Below are positions 1 through 7,996 of a stretch of 13,478 nucleotides of DNA, one piece after another. How positions within the stretch are numbered: the first letter of the stretch is position 1; each line of letters opens with the position of its first letter. Origin of the DNA: Comamonadaceae bacterium (GTDB taxonomy: Bacteria > Pseudomonadota > Gammaproteobacteria > Burkholderiales > Burkholderiaceae); NCBI GenBank assembly GCA_947484245.1, contig CANKOT010000062.1, forward strand, positions 1 through 13,478. Reading direction: 5' to 3'. The notes beneath the pieces are model-generated. The model did no database searches, was not told the origin of the DNA, and was given only the letters and a program-made list of their open reading frames with translations. The translations under genes and the position numbers were made by a program.

Positions 1-107
1 TCGCCAACAGTAGAGCCAGAGGCTCCGATCGAGTTGCCGACAAAGACCGTGCCGTCTGCAAGCGCCAAAATGGCTGAGGGGAAGGTTCCCTGAAGAGACA
101 AAAGCAC
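1..107 (-). CDS. carA: Carbamoyl-phosphate synthase small subunit, N-terminal fragment (partial at left edge)
   Basis: CarA is the glutaminase subunit of carbamoyl-phosphate synthase, which feeds arginine and pyrimidine synthesis in the cytoplasm with CarB. Only about 35 N-terminal residues are in the window; the rest lies beyond position 1. The visible translation contains ALADGTVFVGNSIGASGSTVG, which matches the conserved CarA opening (compare E. coli LVLEDGTQFHGRAIGATGSAVGE). No ATG is available in frame. I chose the GTG at 107-105 because GGAG at 117-114 sits 6 bases upstream; an in-frame TTG at 101-99 and a TTG further upstream are weaker choices. The frame has a stop about 50 bases upstream of the GTG. 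A separate promoter precedes it, so carA is probably its own transcription unit. Confidence is high for the family despite the short fragment, because both the motif and its N-terminal position fit. Confidence 0.82.
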   Translation of the reverse strand, partial: MLLSLQGTFPSAILALADGTVFVGNSIGASGSTVG

Positions 108-129
108 TGGGTTCTCCGGTATGGTTCGG

Positions 130-219
130 GTACGCCCCAGCACGCTCAAGATTCACCCTAGAAGGCTGTCTTTTTGGCTGCTTTTGAAGGGAAATGGCTT
201 GTTGTGAGCGGGTGCGTAC
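130..219 (-). promoter_or_regulatory. Possible long-range stem in the carA leader
   Basis: In the minus-strand leader, the segment at 219-206 (GTACGCACCCGCTC) can pair with 147-130 (GAGCGTGCTGGGGCGTAC). The pairs are GTACGC with GCGTAC, CCC with GGG across a one-base bulge, and GCTC with GAGC across a five-base bulge: 13 base pairs in all, closing a loop of 58 bases. The structure ends about 12 bases before the GGAG ribosome binding site of carA. No U-run follows, so it is not an intrinsic terminator. A regulatory role is inference only. Confidence 0.3.
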
Positions 220-242
220 AGGTTGATGCGGGAAAGCCTCTC

Positions 243-271
243 ATTATAGCCGTGACTCTCCCCTTGCTCGA
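243..271 (-). promoter_or_regulatory. Probable sigma-70 promoter for carA
   Basis: A perfect -10 hexamer TATAAT reads on the minus strand at 248-243. A weak -35 candidate, TCGAGC, lies at 271-266 with a 17-bp spacer. The predicted start of transcription near 236 would give a leader of roughly 130 bases before the carA GTG. The -10 match and its place between the end of one operon and the next gene on the same strand support the call; the poor -35 suggests either a weak or an activator-dependent promoter. Confidence 0.55.
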
Positions 272-314
272 GCTAGCTGCCCCTGATTTTTTCAATGCGA
301 ATTGAATGGACAGA

Positions 315-1109
315 CTAGCTTGCAAGCCCTGGGGCATCTGACTTGGCCGTTGCGCTGGCGTGAAGGCAAATTGCCGCTGCCGTGGCCACATTCAAAGATT
401 CCTCACCACCGGGTTGCGAAATTCGAATTTTATGATCCACCATGGCCATCAATTCTGGCGAAACGCCCTGCCCTTCGTGTCCCAGTACCCAAGCGCAGTT
501 TCGAGCCAGTTTGCCCTGTTGAACCCATTCATGCAAAAAAGGCCCTTCATGGACATCTGTTCCCATTAATGGAACCTGCAAGGCATTGAGTTGTTCCAGG
601 CCAGCCGATTCGATCAGGTTCAACCCAAAATGTGCACCCATGCCTGCACGCAACACCTTGGGCGACCATAAACCAGCGGTTCCTTTGATGGCCACAATTT
701 GCTTGAAGCCAAAGGCCGAAGCACTGCGCAAAATAGCCCCCACATTGCCAGCATCTTGAAGTCTGTCCAAAACCACCGTGGCTGCATTTGAAATCAACTC
801 AGGCTGGTGAGGTAAGGTGAAGAGAAAACCCATTTTCGAGGGTGACTCCAAACCACTCAATCCGACAAACAAGTCATCGGGCACCAGCCAAATCTCTGGA
901 GCACATTGCGACCACTCAAATTCAGAGGCCTGCCAAATAGACTCTGAAAAAATAGCCACATCGGGTTTGACACCCCGAACCAGGGCGGCGCGGCACAAAT
1001 GATCGCCCTCCAACCAAACTTGGCCCAACTTGCGATAGGCCTGCGAGTCTTGGGCCAATCGGCGAATGATTTTGAGACTCGGGTTGTCTTTGGAGCTTAT
1101 CAGTTTCAT
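315..1109 (-). CDS. SpoU/TrmH-family RNA 2'-O-ribose methyltransferase
   Basis: This is a 264-residue cytoplasmic SAM-dependent methyltransferase of the SPOUT (SpoU/TrmH) superfamily, expected to methylate a ribose 2'-OH in rRNA or tRNA. Residues 1-100 look like the substrate-binding N-terminal domain (SSKDNPSLK near the start, WLEGDHL at 32-38). The C-terminal knotted domain shows the three family motifs: motif 1 at about 114-134 with NVGAILR (122-128), motif 2 HEGQG at 211-215, and motif 3 at 230-246 with ESLNVATA. Its ATG overlaps the rnhB stop by four bases (ATGA), so it is probably translationally coupled and the last gene of the operon. The exact target nucleotide cannot be read from sequence; RlmB, TsnR and YsgA relatives share these motifs, so no gene symbol is given. 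The downstream 207 bp before carA show no clear terminator. Confidence 0.88.
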   Translation of the reverse strand: MKLISSKDNPSLKIIRRLAQDSQAYRKLGQVWLEGDHLCRAALVRGVKPDVAIFSESIWQASEFEWSQCAPEIWLVPDDLFVGLSGLESPSKMGFLFTLPHQPELISNAATVVLDRLQDAGNVGAILRSASAFGFKQIVAIKGTAGLWSPKVLRAGMGAHFGLNLIESAGLEQLNALQVPLMGTDVHEGPFLHEWVQQGKLARNCAWVLGHEGQGVSPELMAMVDHKIRISQPGGEESLNVATAAAICLHASATAKSDAPGLAS

Positions 1110-1738
1110 GATTTGGTGGCCGCTAAAAGAGCCTGTGTCACAGGCGCAAAGGTTTTGCGGTGAAACGGCGTGGCACCCCAGGTTTGCAGAGCCTTGAGGT
1201 GAACGGCCGTGCCATAACCTTTGTGGGCATCAAAGCCATACTCAGGAAATTGAAGGTGCATTTGTTCGCACATGCGATCGCGATGCACCTTGGCCAAAAT
1301 AGAAGCCGCCGAAATTTCTTGAATTTTTTCATCGCCCTTGACGATGGCTTCAGCGCGCACATCCAAGATGGGCAAGCGGTTGCCATCCACATACACCAAG
1401 GTGGGCTTGAGTCGCAATGCCTCTACCGCCCTTTGCATGGCCAACAAGGTGGCTTGCAAAATATTCAAGCGATCGATTTCTTCGACACTGGCCTCTGCAA
1501 TGGCAAAACACAATGCTTTGGCGCAAATTTCGTCGAACAAACGATCGCGAGTTTTGGCCGTCAGTTTTTTGGAATCTGCCAGGCCTTTGATGGGCTTGAG
1601 TTCGTCCAGTATCACAGCAGCGGCCACTACTGGCCCAGCCAAAGGACCGCGGCCGGCTTCATCGACACCGGCCAACAAGCCAGGTGCATCCCAGGCGAGA
1701 CTCACCTGCTCAGGTTTTGACAAGCGTTTGGATGACAT
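1106..1738 (-). CDS. rnhB: Ribonuclease HII
   Basis: RNase HII cuts RNA in RNA-DNA hybrids and starts removal of single ribonucleotides misincorporated in DNA. The protein is 210 residues, normal for the family. The four catalytic acidic residues are present: D26 and E27 in [14 protein letters not shown]118 in YVDGNRLP, and D136 in [17 protein letters not shown], with the same D118-to-D136 spacing as E. coli D108-D126. The ATG at 1738 places the first 29 bases inside the end of lpxB. No strong ribosome binding site precedes it; a GTG at 1705, just after the lpxB stop, is the alternative and would remove 11 residues while keeping every motif. The open frame continues upstream to 1894 inside lpxB, but that extension matches nothing in RNase HII. 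The gene follows lpxB as in enterobacteria, but the next gene is an RNA methyltransferase rather than dnaE. Confidence 0.95.
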   Translation of the reverse strand: MSSKRLSKPEQVSLAWDAPGLLAGVDEAGRGPLAGPVVAAAVILDELKPIKGLADSKKLTAKTRDRLFDEICAKALCFAIAEASVEEIDRLNILQATLLAMQRAVEALRLKPTLVYVDGNRLPILDVRAEAIVKGDEKIQEISAASILAKVHRDRMCEQMHLQFPEYGFDAHKGYGTAVHLKALQTWGATPFHRKTFAPVTQALLAATKS

Positions 1739-2888
1739 GGGCGGCAAGTGTAGGGGTATCACGCAGCAAAGATTGGTGCATGGCTTCAAATCGACTGACC
1801 AGCGCTTGAGCTTTGTCTGGCGAGCGCAGCCAGTCCAACACAGCATTCGCCATATTTTCTGGCGAAGCTTGATCTTGTAAAAGTTCTGGCACACAAAACT
1901 CTTGGGCCAAGATGTTGGGCAGGCCCACCCAGGGCTGAAGCTTTTTGCGCTTCATCATTTGCCAGCTGATCCAGTTCATGTTGTAGGCAATGACCATGGG
2001 CTTTTTAAACAAGGCTGCCTCTAAAGTGGCGGTGCCACTGGCAATGAGCGTGACATCACAAGCCGCCAATGCAGCATGCGACTGACCTTTCAGCACTTGA
2101 ACTTGAGCGGCACCCACCTGGTCGCGAATGCTTTCAATTCGGGACTGCATGGCGGGCATGGCTGGCAACACAAATTGCAAATGCGGTCGCTCTTGACTGA
2201 GCAACATGGCCGCTTTAAAAAACCGTTCAGCCAAATAAGTGATTTCTGATTCACGACTTCCTGGCAACAAAGCAATCACAGGACGGTCAGGGTCCAAATT
2301 CAATTGATGCCGTGCTTTGAGGGTGTCCACGTGCATGGGAATGGCTTGCGCCAAAGGATGTCCCACATAAGTGGCAGCGATGCCATGCGCATGCAGCAAC
2401 TCTGTTTCAAATGGAAAAATACAAAGCACATGGTCTACACTTTGTTTGATTTTTTCAATGCGCTCTGCGCGCCATGCCCAAATAGAGGGGCAAACAAAAT
2501 GTACAGTGGGAATGCCGGCCTGCTTTAAGTCACGCTCTAAGTCGAGGTTAAAGTCGGGCGCATCGACCCCCACAAAAACTTGGGGAGGCTGGGCCAGCAG
2601 TTGTGTTTTGAGTTGCTTGCGAATACCCACAATTTCGCGGTAGTGGCGCAGCACTTCCACATAACCACGCACGGCCAATTTTTCTGAAGGCCACAAAGCG
2701 TTAAAACCTTGAGCTTGCATGCGCGGCCCGCCGATGCCATACAAATTGGCATGCGGCCATTGCGCTCGGATGCCCTGCATCATCAAGCCTGCCAGCAAAT
2801 CACCTGAAGTTTCACCGGCCACCATGGCCATCGAAAAAACCCCTTCAGGGGCTTTTAAAAGCACGGGGGTGCTGGCGGTTTGCACCAC
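1710..2888 (-). CDS. lpxB: Lipid-A-disaccharide synthase
   Basis: LpxB is a membrane-associated glycosyltransferase (GT19, GT-B-like fold) that joins 2,3-diacylglucosamine-1-phosphate (lipid X) to UDP-2,3-diacylglucosamine, giving the lipid A disaccharide. The 392-residue product is close to E. coli LpxB (382). Visible family landmarks in order: AGETSGD (24-30), GVDAPDFN (107-114), CPSIWAWR (133-140), PFE (159-161), YVGHPL (174-179), LPGSRESEI (208-216), [12 protein letters not shown] (283-294), AYNMNW (301-306) and GLPNILAQE (322-330). The start is GTG; a second GTG follows at codon 2, and the first GTG comes directly after the lpxA TAA with no spacer, which suggests re-initiation by the same ribosomes. 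It is preceded by lpxA, the first committed step of the same pathway, and overlaps rnhB by 29 bp. Confidence 0.96.
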   Translation of the reverse strand: MVQTASTPVLLKAPEGVFSMAMVAGETSGDLLAGLMMQGIRAQWPHANLYGIGGPRMQAQGFNALWPSEKLAVRGYVEVLRHYREIVGIRKQLKTQLLAQPPQVFVGVDAPDFNLDLERDLKQAGIPTVHFVCPSIWAWRAERIEKIKQSVDHVLCIFPFETELLHAHGIAATYVGHPLAQAIPMHVDTLKARHQLNLDPDRPVIALLPGSRESEITYLAERFFKAAMLLSQERPHLQFVLPAMPAMQSRIESIRDQVGAAQVQVLKGQSHAALAACDVTLIASGTATLEAALFKKPMVIAYNMNWISWQMMKRKKLQPWVGLPNILAQEFCVPELLQDQASPENMANAVLDWLRSPDKAQALVSRFEAMHQSLLRDTPTLAAHVIQTLVKT

Positions 2889-3683
2889 TTATCTCACAAT
2901 ACCGCGCTCGGGCGAAGTGCCTTGCAAGAAGCTGTGCATCATGTCGATATCGGCTTTGGCTTCTGGGTACTTTAGCGCGAGCAACTCAATGTCGGTTTGG
3001 GCTTGTGCCAGGGTGAGCTGTTGGCGATACAAGCTTTTGTACATGGCCTTCACAGCAGCAATTCTTTCTGGTGAAAAACCGCGCCGGCGTAAACCCTCAA
3101 AGTTCATCGACCTTGCTTGGGCCGGTTGGCCTTGGGCCATGACAAACGGAGGCAAATCTGCAAACAACAATGAGTGCATCGCCGTGAAGCTGTGTGCACC
3201 CAAACGGCAAAACTGGTGAACCACAGTAAAGCCGCCCAAAATAACCCAATCACCCACGTGCACATGGCCCGCCAACTGGGAGCTATTGGCAAAAATGGTG
3301 TGGTTTCCAACGTGGCAGTCGTGCGCCAAATGCACGTAGGCCATGATCCAGTTGTCATTGCCCAGCTTGGTGACACCGGTGTCGCCGGGCGAGCCAATGT
3401 TGAAAGTGCAAAACTCACGAATGGTGTTGCGCTCACCAATGACCAATTCACAGGGCTCACCAGCATATTTCTTGTCTTGAGGCACTGCGCCCAAAGAATT
3501 GAATTGAAAAATTTTGTTGTCTTTGCCAATGGTGGTGTGCCCCTCAATGACGCAATGGCTGGCCACCGTGGTGCCGGCATCGATGCAAACATGAGGACCA
3601 ATGACCGTATAGGGGCCAACCGTGACGCTGCTGTCAAGTTGGGCAGCGGGGTCGACAATGGCCGTTGGGTGAATGCGCGTCAT
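2889..3683 (-). CDS. lpxA: UDP-N-acetylglucosamine acyltransferase
   Basis: LpxA transfers a 3-hydroxyacyl chain from acyl-ACP to the 3-OH of UDP-GlcNAc, the first step of lipid A synthesis. The 264-residue protein starts [10 protein letters not shown] and shows the hexapeptide-repeat left-handed beta-helix through about residue 185, followed by a helical C-terminal part ([13 protein letters not shown] onward). The catalytic base is H121 in [11 protein letters not shown] (E. coli H125). M169 occupies the place of the E. coli acyl-ruler residue G173; Met at this place in Pseudomonas aeruginosa LpxA goes with a C10 rather than a C14 chain, so a short-chain preference is inferred. The frame is open up to 3728, but the upstream 15 residues lie within or beside fabZ and are not family sequence. 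There is a 20-bp gap after fabZ and no gap before lpxB. Confidence 0.96.
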   Translation of the reverse strand: MTRIHPTAIVDPAAQLDSSVTVGPYTVIGPHVCIDAGTTVASHCVIEGHTTIGKDNKIFQFNSLGAVPQDKKYAGEPCELVIGERNTIREFCTFNIGSPGDTGVTKLGNDNWIMAYVHLAHDCHVGNHTIFANSSQLAGHVHVGDWVILGGFTVVHQFCRLGAHSFTAMHSLLFADLPPFVMAQGQPAQARSMNFEGLRRRGFSPERIAAVKAMYKSLYRQQLTLAQAQTDIELLALKYPEAKADIDMMHSFLQGTSPERGIVR

Positions 3684-3703
3684 AAACTGCTTGCGTTTGC
3701 AGA

Positions 3704-4144
3704 TTAGGCAATCTTGCGCATGGTGCACATGAGTTCAGCTTCTACTGCAATGTCCTCACCCACTTTGGCGCGCGCCTTGAATTTGAAAATACCTGATTTC
3801 ATTCGATCCAATTCAACTTCCAAAATGAGCTGATCACCTGGCTCGACAGGCCTCTTGAAGCGCGCACCGTCAATGCCCGCAAAGTAATACACCGTTTTTT
3901 CATCGGGTGTCTCGCCCAATGTGTCAAATGCCAACAAAGCGGCAGCTTGGGCCAAGGCTTCCAACATGAGCACGCCAGGCATCACAGGCCGAGAAGGGAA
4001 ATGACCCGTGAAAAAAGGCTCGTTGACAGAGACATTTTTCAAAGCCTTGATGCGCACACCCTTTTCAATTTCGAGCACACGGTCTACCAACAAAATGGGG
4101 TAGCGGTGCGGCAACTGCTTGAGAATTTGATAAATGTCCATCAT
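3704..4144 (-). CDS. fabZ: 3-hydroxyacyl-ACP dehydratase FabZ
   Basis: FabZ removes water from (3R)-hydroxyacyl-ACP in the fatty acid elongation cycle, so it competes with LpxA and LpxD for the same substrate. The 146-residue hot-dog-fold protein has [13 protein letters not shown] at 11-23 and the active-site stretch [14 protein letters not shown] at 44-57, with catalytic His48 and Glu62 (LEALAQ). Length is normal. Two ATG codons stand in tandem (4144 and 4141); the first lies only 3 bases after the lpxD stop, with AGGA in the end of lpxD as the likely ribosome binding site. The placement between lpxD and lpxA is the standard proteobacterial order and ties flux into phospholipid and lipid A together. 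Confidence 0.97.
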   Translation of the reverse strand: MMDIYQILKQLPHRYPILLVDRVLEIEKGVRIKALKNVSVNEPFFTGHFPSRPVMPGVLMLEALAQAAALLAFDTLGETPDEKTVYYFAGIDGARFKRPVEPGDQLILEVELDRMKSGIFKFKARAKVGEDIAVEAELMCTMRKIA

Positions 4145-4147
4145 GAT

Positions 4148-5140
4148 TTAGGTTCCTGAAAGGGGAGGCTGAAGGTGCTGCGCCTCCAGGGCTTTGAGTC
4201 GATCGCGCAACTTGTACAACTGCTTCAAGCTGGCTGCATTTTTTTCCCACGTTGCATTGTCATCAATGGGAAAAAGGCCACTGTATTGGCCAGGCTGAGA
4301 AATAGAACGGGTGACCACCGTGGCTGCCGAAATGTGAACACCATCGGCCAAAGAAAGATGGCCCAACACAATGGCGCCTCCGCCTACAGTGCAATGCGCA
4401 CCAATGCGCGCACTACCGGCCACCCCCACACAACCGGCCATGGCGGTGTGCTTGCCAATGTGCACGTTGTGGCCAATTTGAATGAGGTTGTCGAGTTTCA
4501 CACCATCTTCAATGATGGTGTCTTGCAGTGCACCCCGGTCAATGCAGGTGTTGGCACCAATTTCAACATCGTTGCCAATTTTGACAGCACCCAACTGTTC
4601 AATCTTTTCCCAAGTCCCTTGGTGGAGCGCAAAGCCAAAACCATCTGCCCCGATCACAACGCCTGAGTGCACGATACAGCGTTCGCCAACTTCACAAGCC
4701 TCACCCAAAGTAACTCTGGATTTAAGCTGGGAAAAAGCCCCCACCTTGGCAAATCGCTCAACCACACACAAAGGGCCAATGATGGCGGTGTCGGCAACAT
4801 CGGCTTCAGGATCAATCACAGCACTCGGATGGATTCGGGCAGCGGCAGGCGCTTGGGTTTGTTTTTTCCAAAATTGGGTGAGTTTGGCGAAATAGTGATA
4901 CGGGTCTTCAGTCACGATACAGGCACCGCGTGAGAGTGCCAATTCTTTGAATTGGGGCGTGACAACCACGCAAGCAGCTTGTGACTGCAACAAATGGGCT
5001 TGGTATTTTGGGTGACTTAGAAAACTCAAGTCACCTGGACCCGCTGTTTCTAACGGGGCCAGTTGCTGGATGGAAGTTTGTGGACTGCCATGAAGGCTGC
5101 CGCCTAAAGCCTTAACGATGTCGGCAAGCTGCAGCACCAC
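4148..5140 (-). CDS. lpxD: UDP-3-O-(3-hydroxyacyl)glucosamine N-acyltransferase
   Basis: LpxD adds the second 3-hydroxyacyl chain, on the 2-amino group, in the third step of lipid A synthesis. The 330-residue protein has the N-terminal uridine-binding domain (about 1-100, with [18 protein letters not shown] at 29-46), a left-handed beta-helix of hexapeptide repeats (about 102-280), and a C-terminal helix (about 297-322) of the kind that packs in the trimer. Catalytic His224 sits in IGHNVHIG (E. coli H239), and His261 in LGHLSL matches E. coli H276. The start is GTG, followed by a second GTG; GGA seven to nine bases upstream is a modest ribosome binding site. It follows skp with 28 bp between and precedes fabZ with 3 bp between. 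Confidence 0.96.
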   Translation of the reverse strand: MVLQLADIVKALGGSLHGSPQTSIQQLAPLETAGPGDLSFLSHPKYQAHLLQSQAACVVVTPQFKELALSRGACIVTEDPYHYFAKLTQFWKKQTQAPAAARIHPSAVIDPEADVADTAIIGPLCVVERFAKVGAFSQLKSRVTLGEACEVGERCIVHSGVVIGADGFGFALHQGTWEKIEQLGAVKIGNDVEIGANTCIDRGALQDTIIEDGVKLDNLIQIGHNVHIGKHTAMAGCVGVAGSARIGAHCTVGGGAIVLGHLSLADGVHISAATVVTRSISQPGQYSGLFPIDDNATWEKNAASLKQLYKLRDRLKALEAQHLQPPLSGT

Positions 5141-5168
5141 ACGATTTCCGTTCGCTCTGTGCGGGCGA

Positions 5169-5687
5169 TTATCTGCCGGCAGTTAAATTGAGAGACTTGA
5201 TGACTTTTTCAGTGATGTCGTGCTTTGGGTTGATGTAAACGGCTTCTTGAAAAATAACATCGTACTTTTCCGCTTCGGCCACTTGTTTGACCGCACGGTT
5301 TGCGCGCTCAATCACCACTTGCTGCTCTTCATTTTTCCGTGTGTTCAGGTCTTCCTGGAATTCACGGCGCTTGCGTTGAAAATCGCGGTCTTGTTCAATC
5401 AGCTGCTTTTGACGAGCATTGCGCTGCGACTCAGACAATGTGGGCGCTTCACGCTCAAATTTTTCAGAAGCCGATTTGATGGTGTTACCTAAATCTAGCA
5501 ACTCTTTTTCTCGTTTAGAGAACTCTTGCTCCAGTTTGACTTGAGCAGCCTTGGCAGTGTTGGCCTCGCGGAAGATTCGATCGGTGTTGACAAAACCGAT
5601 TTTGAATTCCTGGGCGCTGACCAAAGTTGCGCCTAGCGCACCAAGAGCCAACAAACAAATTTGTGAGAAGTGACGAAGTGTTTTCAT
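5169..5687 (-). CDS. skp: Periplasmic chaperone Skp/OmpH
   Basis: Skp is a trimeric periplasmic chaperone that holds unfolded outer-membrane proteins between the Sec translocon and the BAM complex. The 172-residue precursor has a signal peptide (charged MKTLRH, hydrophobic 10-22, likely cleavage after VSA at 25), then a short beta-forming stretch ([12 protein letters not shown] at 28-39), and a long charged helical region (about 45-140) rich in Lys, Glu, Arg and Gln, as expected for the coiled-coil tentacles. The C-terminal part ([16 protein letters not shown]) returns to the body domain. Its ATG overlaps the bamA stop as TAATG, so translation is probably coupled to that of bamA, its partner in outer-membrane protein assembly. 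Confidence 0.94.
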   Translation of the reverse strand: MKTLRHFSQICLLALGALGATLVSAQEFKIGFVNTDRIFREANTAKAAQVKLEQEFSKREKELLDLGNTIKSASEKFEREAPTLSESQRNARQKQLIEQDRDFQRKRREFQEDLNTRKNEEQQVVIERANRAVKQVAEAEKYDVIFQEAVYINPKHDITEKVIKSLNLTAGR

Positions 5688-7987
5688 TAAAATGACGTTC
5701 CGATTTGGAATTGCAATCTTTGGATTTTATCCGTATCCTGACGCTTCATAGGCAAAGCATATGAAAAGCGCAAGGGACCCATTGGGGAAATCCAGCTGAG
5801 TCCAATACCCACTGAAGACCGAAGTTCGCTCAAACTGATTTTTTCATTCTCGCCAAAGGCACGACCTGCGTCTGCAAAAGCGAAAAGACGCAATGTCCGG
5901 TCGTTGCCAGCGCCCGGAAAGGGTGCAAGCAGCTCTGCATTCAGGACAATTTTCTTAGCCCCCCCCAAAAACAGCGTGTTCGAGTTGTTTGAAGGGCCCA
6001 AAGAAGATTGCTGGAAACCTCGAACGCTTCCCAATCCGCCCACAAAGTAGTTTTTAAACAGCGGATAAGGGCGATTGGACAAGCCCTGCCCCAAACCGAT
6101 GTCGCCATTCAATGCCAATGTGAACTTTTTAGTTAAAGGCGTGTATTGCTGAATTTGATAATTGGTCCGAATGTAACGAGAGTCGCCCGCGAAACTCAAA
6201 TCTGAGTTGAATCGCTGCAACATGCCACTGTTTGGCACCAAAGCGCTGTCGCGACCATCTCTGGCCCAACCAATGGTGAGAGGCAACGATGTGCTGGTGT
6301 AGCCAAATTGCTGCATGTACTCCACATAGGCGTTAGGCAAGTTGTTGCCTGGACGAATAGAGGTCTGCTCTAAATTAGCGCCAAAGAATACCCTGTCGAT
6401 TTCACTGAAGGGCACACCAAAACGCATGCCCGCACCGGAACTGACCAAGCTGTAGGCATTCAAATCACCCAAATAGGGTCTGCTGGTGCGATGGAAAAGA
6501 TCGATGGTGCGTGAAATACCATCCTGCGTGAAATAGGGGTCGGTGGTGCTAATCACGATGGTTCGATTGAACCTGCTGGTGTTGATTTCAGTGGCCAAGT
6601 AATTGCCTGAACCAAACGCATTTTCTTGACGAATACCAAAGTTAAATGCCACTTTTTCAGTGGAAGAAAATCCAGCACCCAAAGACACACTTCCCGTGGG
6701 CTTCTCGACCAAACTGATGGTGAGGTCAACCTGATCTGAGGTTGCGGGCACTTCTTGGGTTTCAATGTTGACTTCGGTAAAAAATCCCAAGCGATCGACG
6801 CGATCTCGAGACAACTTGATTTTGTCGCCGTCGTACCAAGCCGATTCAAGCTGCCTGAATTCGCGGCGAATGACTTCGTCGCGGGTTCTGTTGTTGCCAG
6901 TCACATTGATGCGCCTGACGTACGCGCGACGGGATGGCTCAGCCAACAGCACAAAGCTAACGCGGTTGTTAAGTCTGTCGATTTCAGGACGAACATCAAT
7001 GCGCGCAAATGCAAAACCAAATTTACCAAAGTAATCTGAAAAGGCTTTGGTGGTTTCAGCCACTGTTTCTGCGTTGTAGGGTTGCCCCAGGCCTATTTTG
7101 ACAATGGCTTTGAACTCATCATCCTTGCCCAAGTAGTTGCCTTCAAGTTTGACACCGGACACCACAAATCGCTCACCCTCCGTCACATTGATGGCAATAG
7201 AGATATCTTGCTTGTCGGGAGAGATAGCAACTTGTGTCGAATCAACTCGGAACTCAAGAAAGCCACGGCTTAGGTAATAGGAGCGAAGCGTTTCCAAGTC
7301 AGCATTGAGCTTGCTTCGAGAATATCGATCAGATTTGGTGTACCAACTCAGCCATCCACCCATATCGAGATTGAACTGATCTTTGAGCGTTTTTTCTGAA
7401 AAAGTTTGGCTGCCATTGATGCGAATTTCTTTGATTTTGGAGGGGCCGCCTTCGGTGATCGTGAAGGTCAAGTTCACTCGATTTCGATCAACGGGCGTGA
7501 CAGTCGTGACCACCTCTGCACCATACAAGCTGCGCGTGATGTATTGGCGCTTTAATTCTTGCTCGGCTTTGTCGGCCAAGGCTTTGTCAAACGGCCGCCC
7601 CTCGGCGATGCCCACTTCTTTCAAGGCCTTTACCAAGACGTCTTTGTCAAACTCCTTCAAGCCCACCCACTGAACTTCTGCAATGGATGGTCGCTCTTCC
7701 ACAATGACCACCAACACATCGCCTTGGGTATCCAGTCTGACATCCTTGAACAAACCCAATGCAAACAAAGCCCGAATTGCAGCGGCACCTGATTCGTCGT
7801 TGTAAAGATCACCCACACGAAATGGCAGGGAGGCAAAAACGGTTCCAGACTCAACTCGTTGAAGTCCCTCGACACGAATGTCTTTCAATTTAAAAGGTTC
7901 AACGGCCCACACAGACATGCTGCCAATGGCAGCTGCGACAAATACCAACAAGTGCTGCAAGCGGAATCGATTGGAAAAAAAGTTCAT
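5687..7987 (-). CDS. bamA: Outer membrane protein assembly factor BamA
   Basis: BamA (Omp85 family) is the central subunit of the BAM complex, which inserts beta-barrels into the outer membrane. The 766-residue precursor has a signal peptide (cleavage likely after A28 in SVWA-VEPF), five POTRA domains (roughly 31-99, 100-179, 180-270, 271-353, 354-429) and a 16-strand barrel (about 430-766). The family loop-6 motif VRGF is at 655-658, and the protein ends in Phe (QFQIGTSF), the typical outer-membrane beta-signal. Length is typical. The ATG at 7987 lies 9 bases after the rseP stop, with no strong ribosome binding site, which suggests coupling. One oddity is a run of eight G in the coding strand at 5966-5959 (codons for L674-A677). 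Confidence 0.97.
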   Translation of the reverse strand: MNFFSNRFRLQHLLVFVAAAIGSMSVWAVEPFKLKDIRVEGLQRVESGTVFASLPFRVGDLYNDESGAAAIRALFALGLFKDVRLDTQGDVLVVIVEERPSIAEVQWVGLKEFDKDVLVKALKEVGIAEGRPFDKALADKAEQELKRQYITRSLYGAEVVTTVTPVDRNRVNLTFTITEGGPSKIKEIRINGSQTFSEKTLKDQFNLDMGGWLSWYTKSDRYSRSKLNADLETLRSYYLSRGFLEFRVDSTQVAISPDKQDISIAINVTEGERFVVSGVKLEGNYLGKDDEFKAIVKIGLGQPYNAETVAETTKAFSDYFGKFGFAFARIDVRPEIDRLNNRVSFVLLAEPSRRAYVRRINVTGNNRTRDEVIRREFRQLESAWYDGDKIKLSRDRVDRLGFFTEVNIETQEVPATSDQVDLTISLVEKPTGSVSLGAGFSSTEKVAFNFGIRQENAFGSGNYLATEINTSRFNRTIVISTTDPYFTQDGISRTIDLFHRTSRPYLGDLNAYSLVSSGAGMRFGVPFSEIDRVFFGANLEQTSIRPGNNLPNAYVEYMQQFGYTSTSLPLTIGWARDGRDSALVPNSGMLQRFNSDLSFAGDSRYIRTNYQIQQYTPLTKKFTLALNGDIGLGQGLSNRPYPLFKNYFVGGLGSVRGFQQSSLGPSNNSNTLFLGGAKKIVLNAELLAPFPGAGNDRTLRLFAFADAGRAFGENEKISLSELRSSVGIGLSWISPMGPLRFSYALPMKRQDTDKIQRLQFQIGTSF
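5959..5971 (-). repeat. T5G8 homopolymer tract inside bamA
   Basis: The coding strand reads five T (5971-5967) followed by eight G (5966-5959), covering the codons of F673 to A677 near the C-terminal barrel strands. It is in frame in this sequence. Runs of eight or more G are known slippage sites; a one-base change would shift the frame and remove the last 90 or so residues. Confidence 0.9.
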
Positions 7988-7996
7988 GCGTTTGAA

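Noticed and set aside
266..280. Overlapping palindromes GCTCGAGC and AGCTAGCT beside the carA promoter, considered as an operator.
   Set aside because: They are short, overlap each other, and match no regulator site I can name; the first merely covers the weak -35.
287..306. Hairpin TTCAAT-gcga-ATTGAA next to a T-run, considered as the operon terminator.
   Set aside because: On the minus strand, where the operon is read, the hairpin is followed by A rather than T, and the stem is AT-rich and only 6 bp. On the plus strand the T-run precedes the stem. It fits a terminator in neither direction.
158..391. Minus-strand 77-codon frame spanning the end of the methyltransferase gene and the carA promoter.
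   Set aside because: It overlaps the certain gene in another frame, runs through the TATAAT promoter, and has no ribosome binding site or familiar sequence.
1160..1720. Plus-strand open frame opposite rnhB (186 codons), with another at 1338-1880.
   Set aside because: Both are antisense to rnhB/lpxB, have no promoter or ribosome binding site, and show no recognisable domain.
2719..3707. Plus-strand open frames opposite lpxA and lpxB (2719-3219 and 3174-3707).
   Set aside because: They are antisense shadows with low-complexity translations and no supporting signals.
3684..3728. Upstream in-frame extension of lpxA to 3728.
   Set aside because: The first part overlaps the end of fabZ and the family starts at the MTRIHPTA opening.
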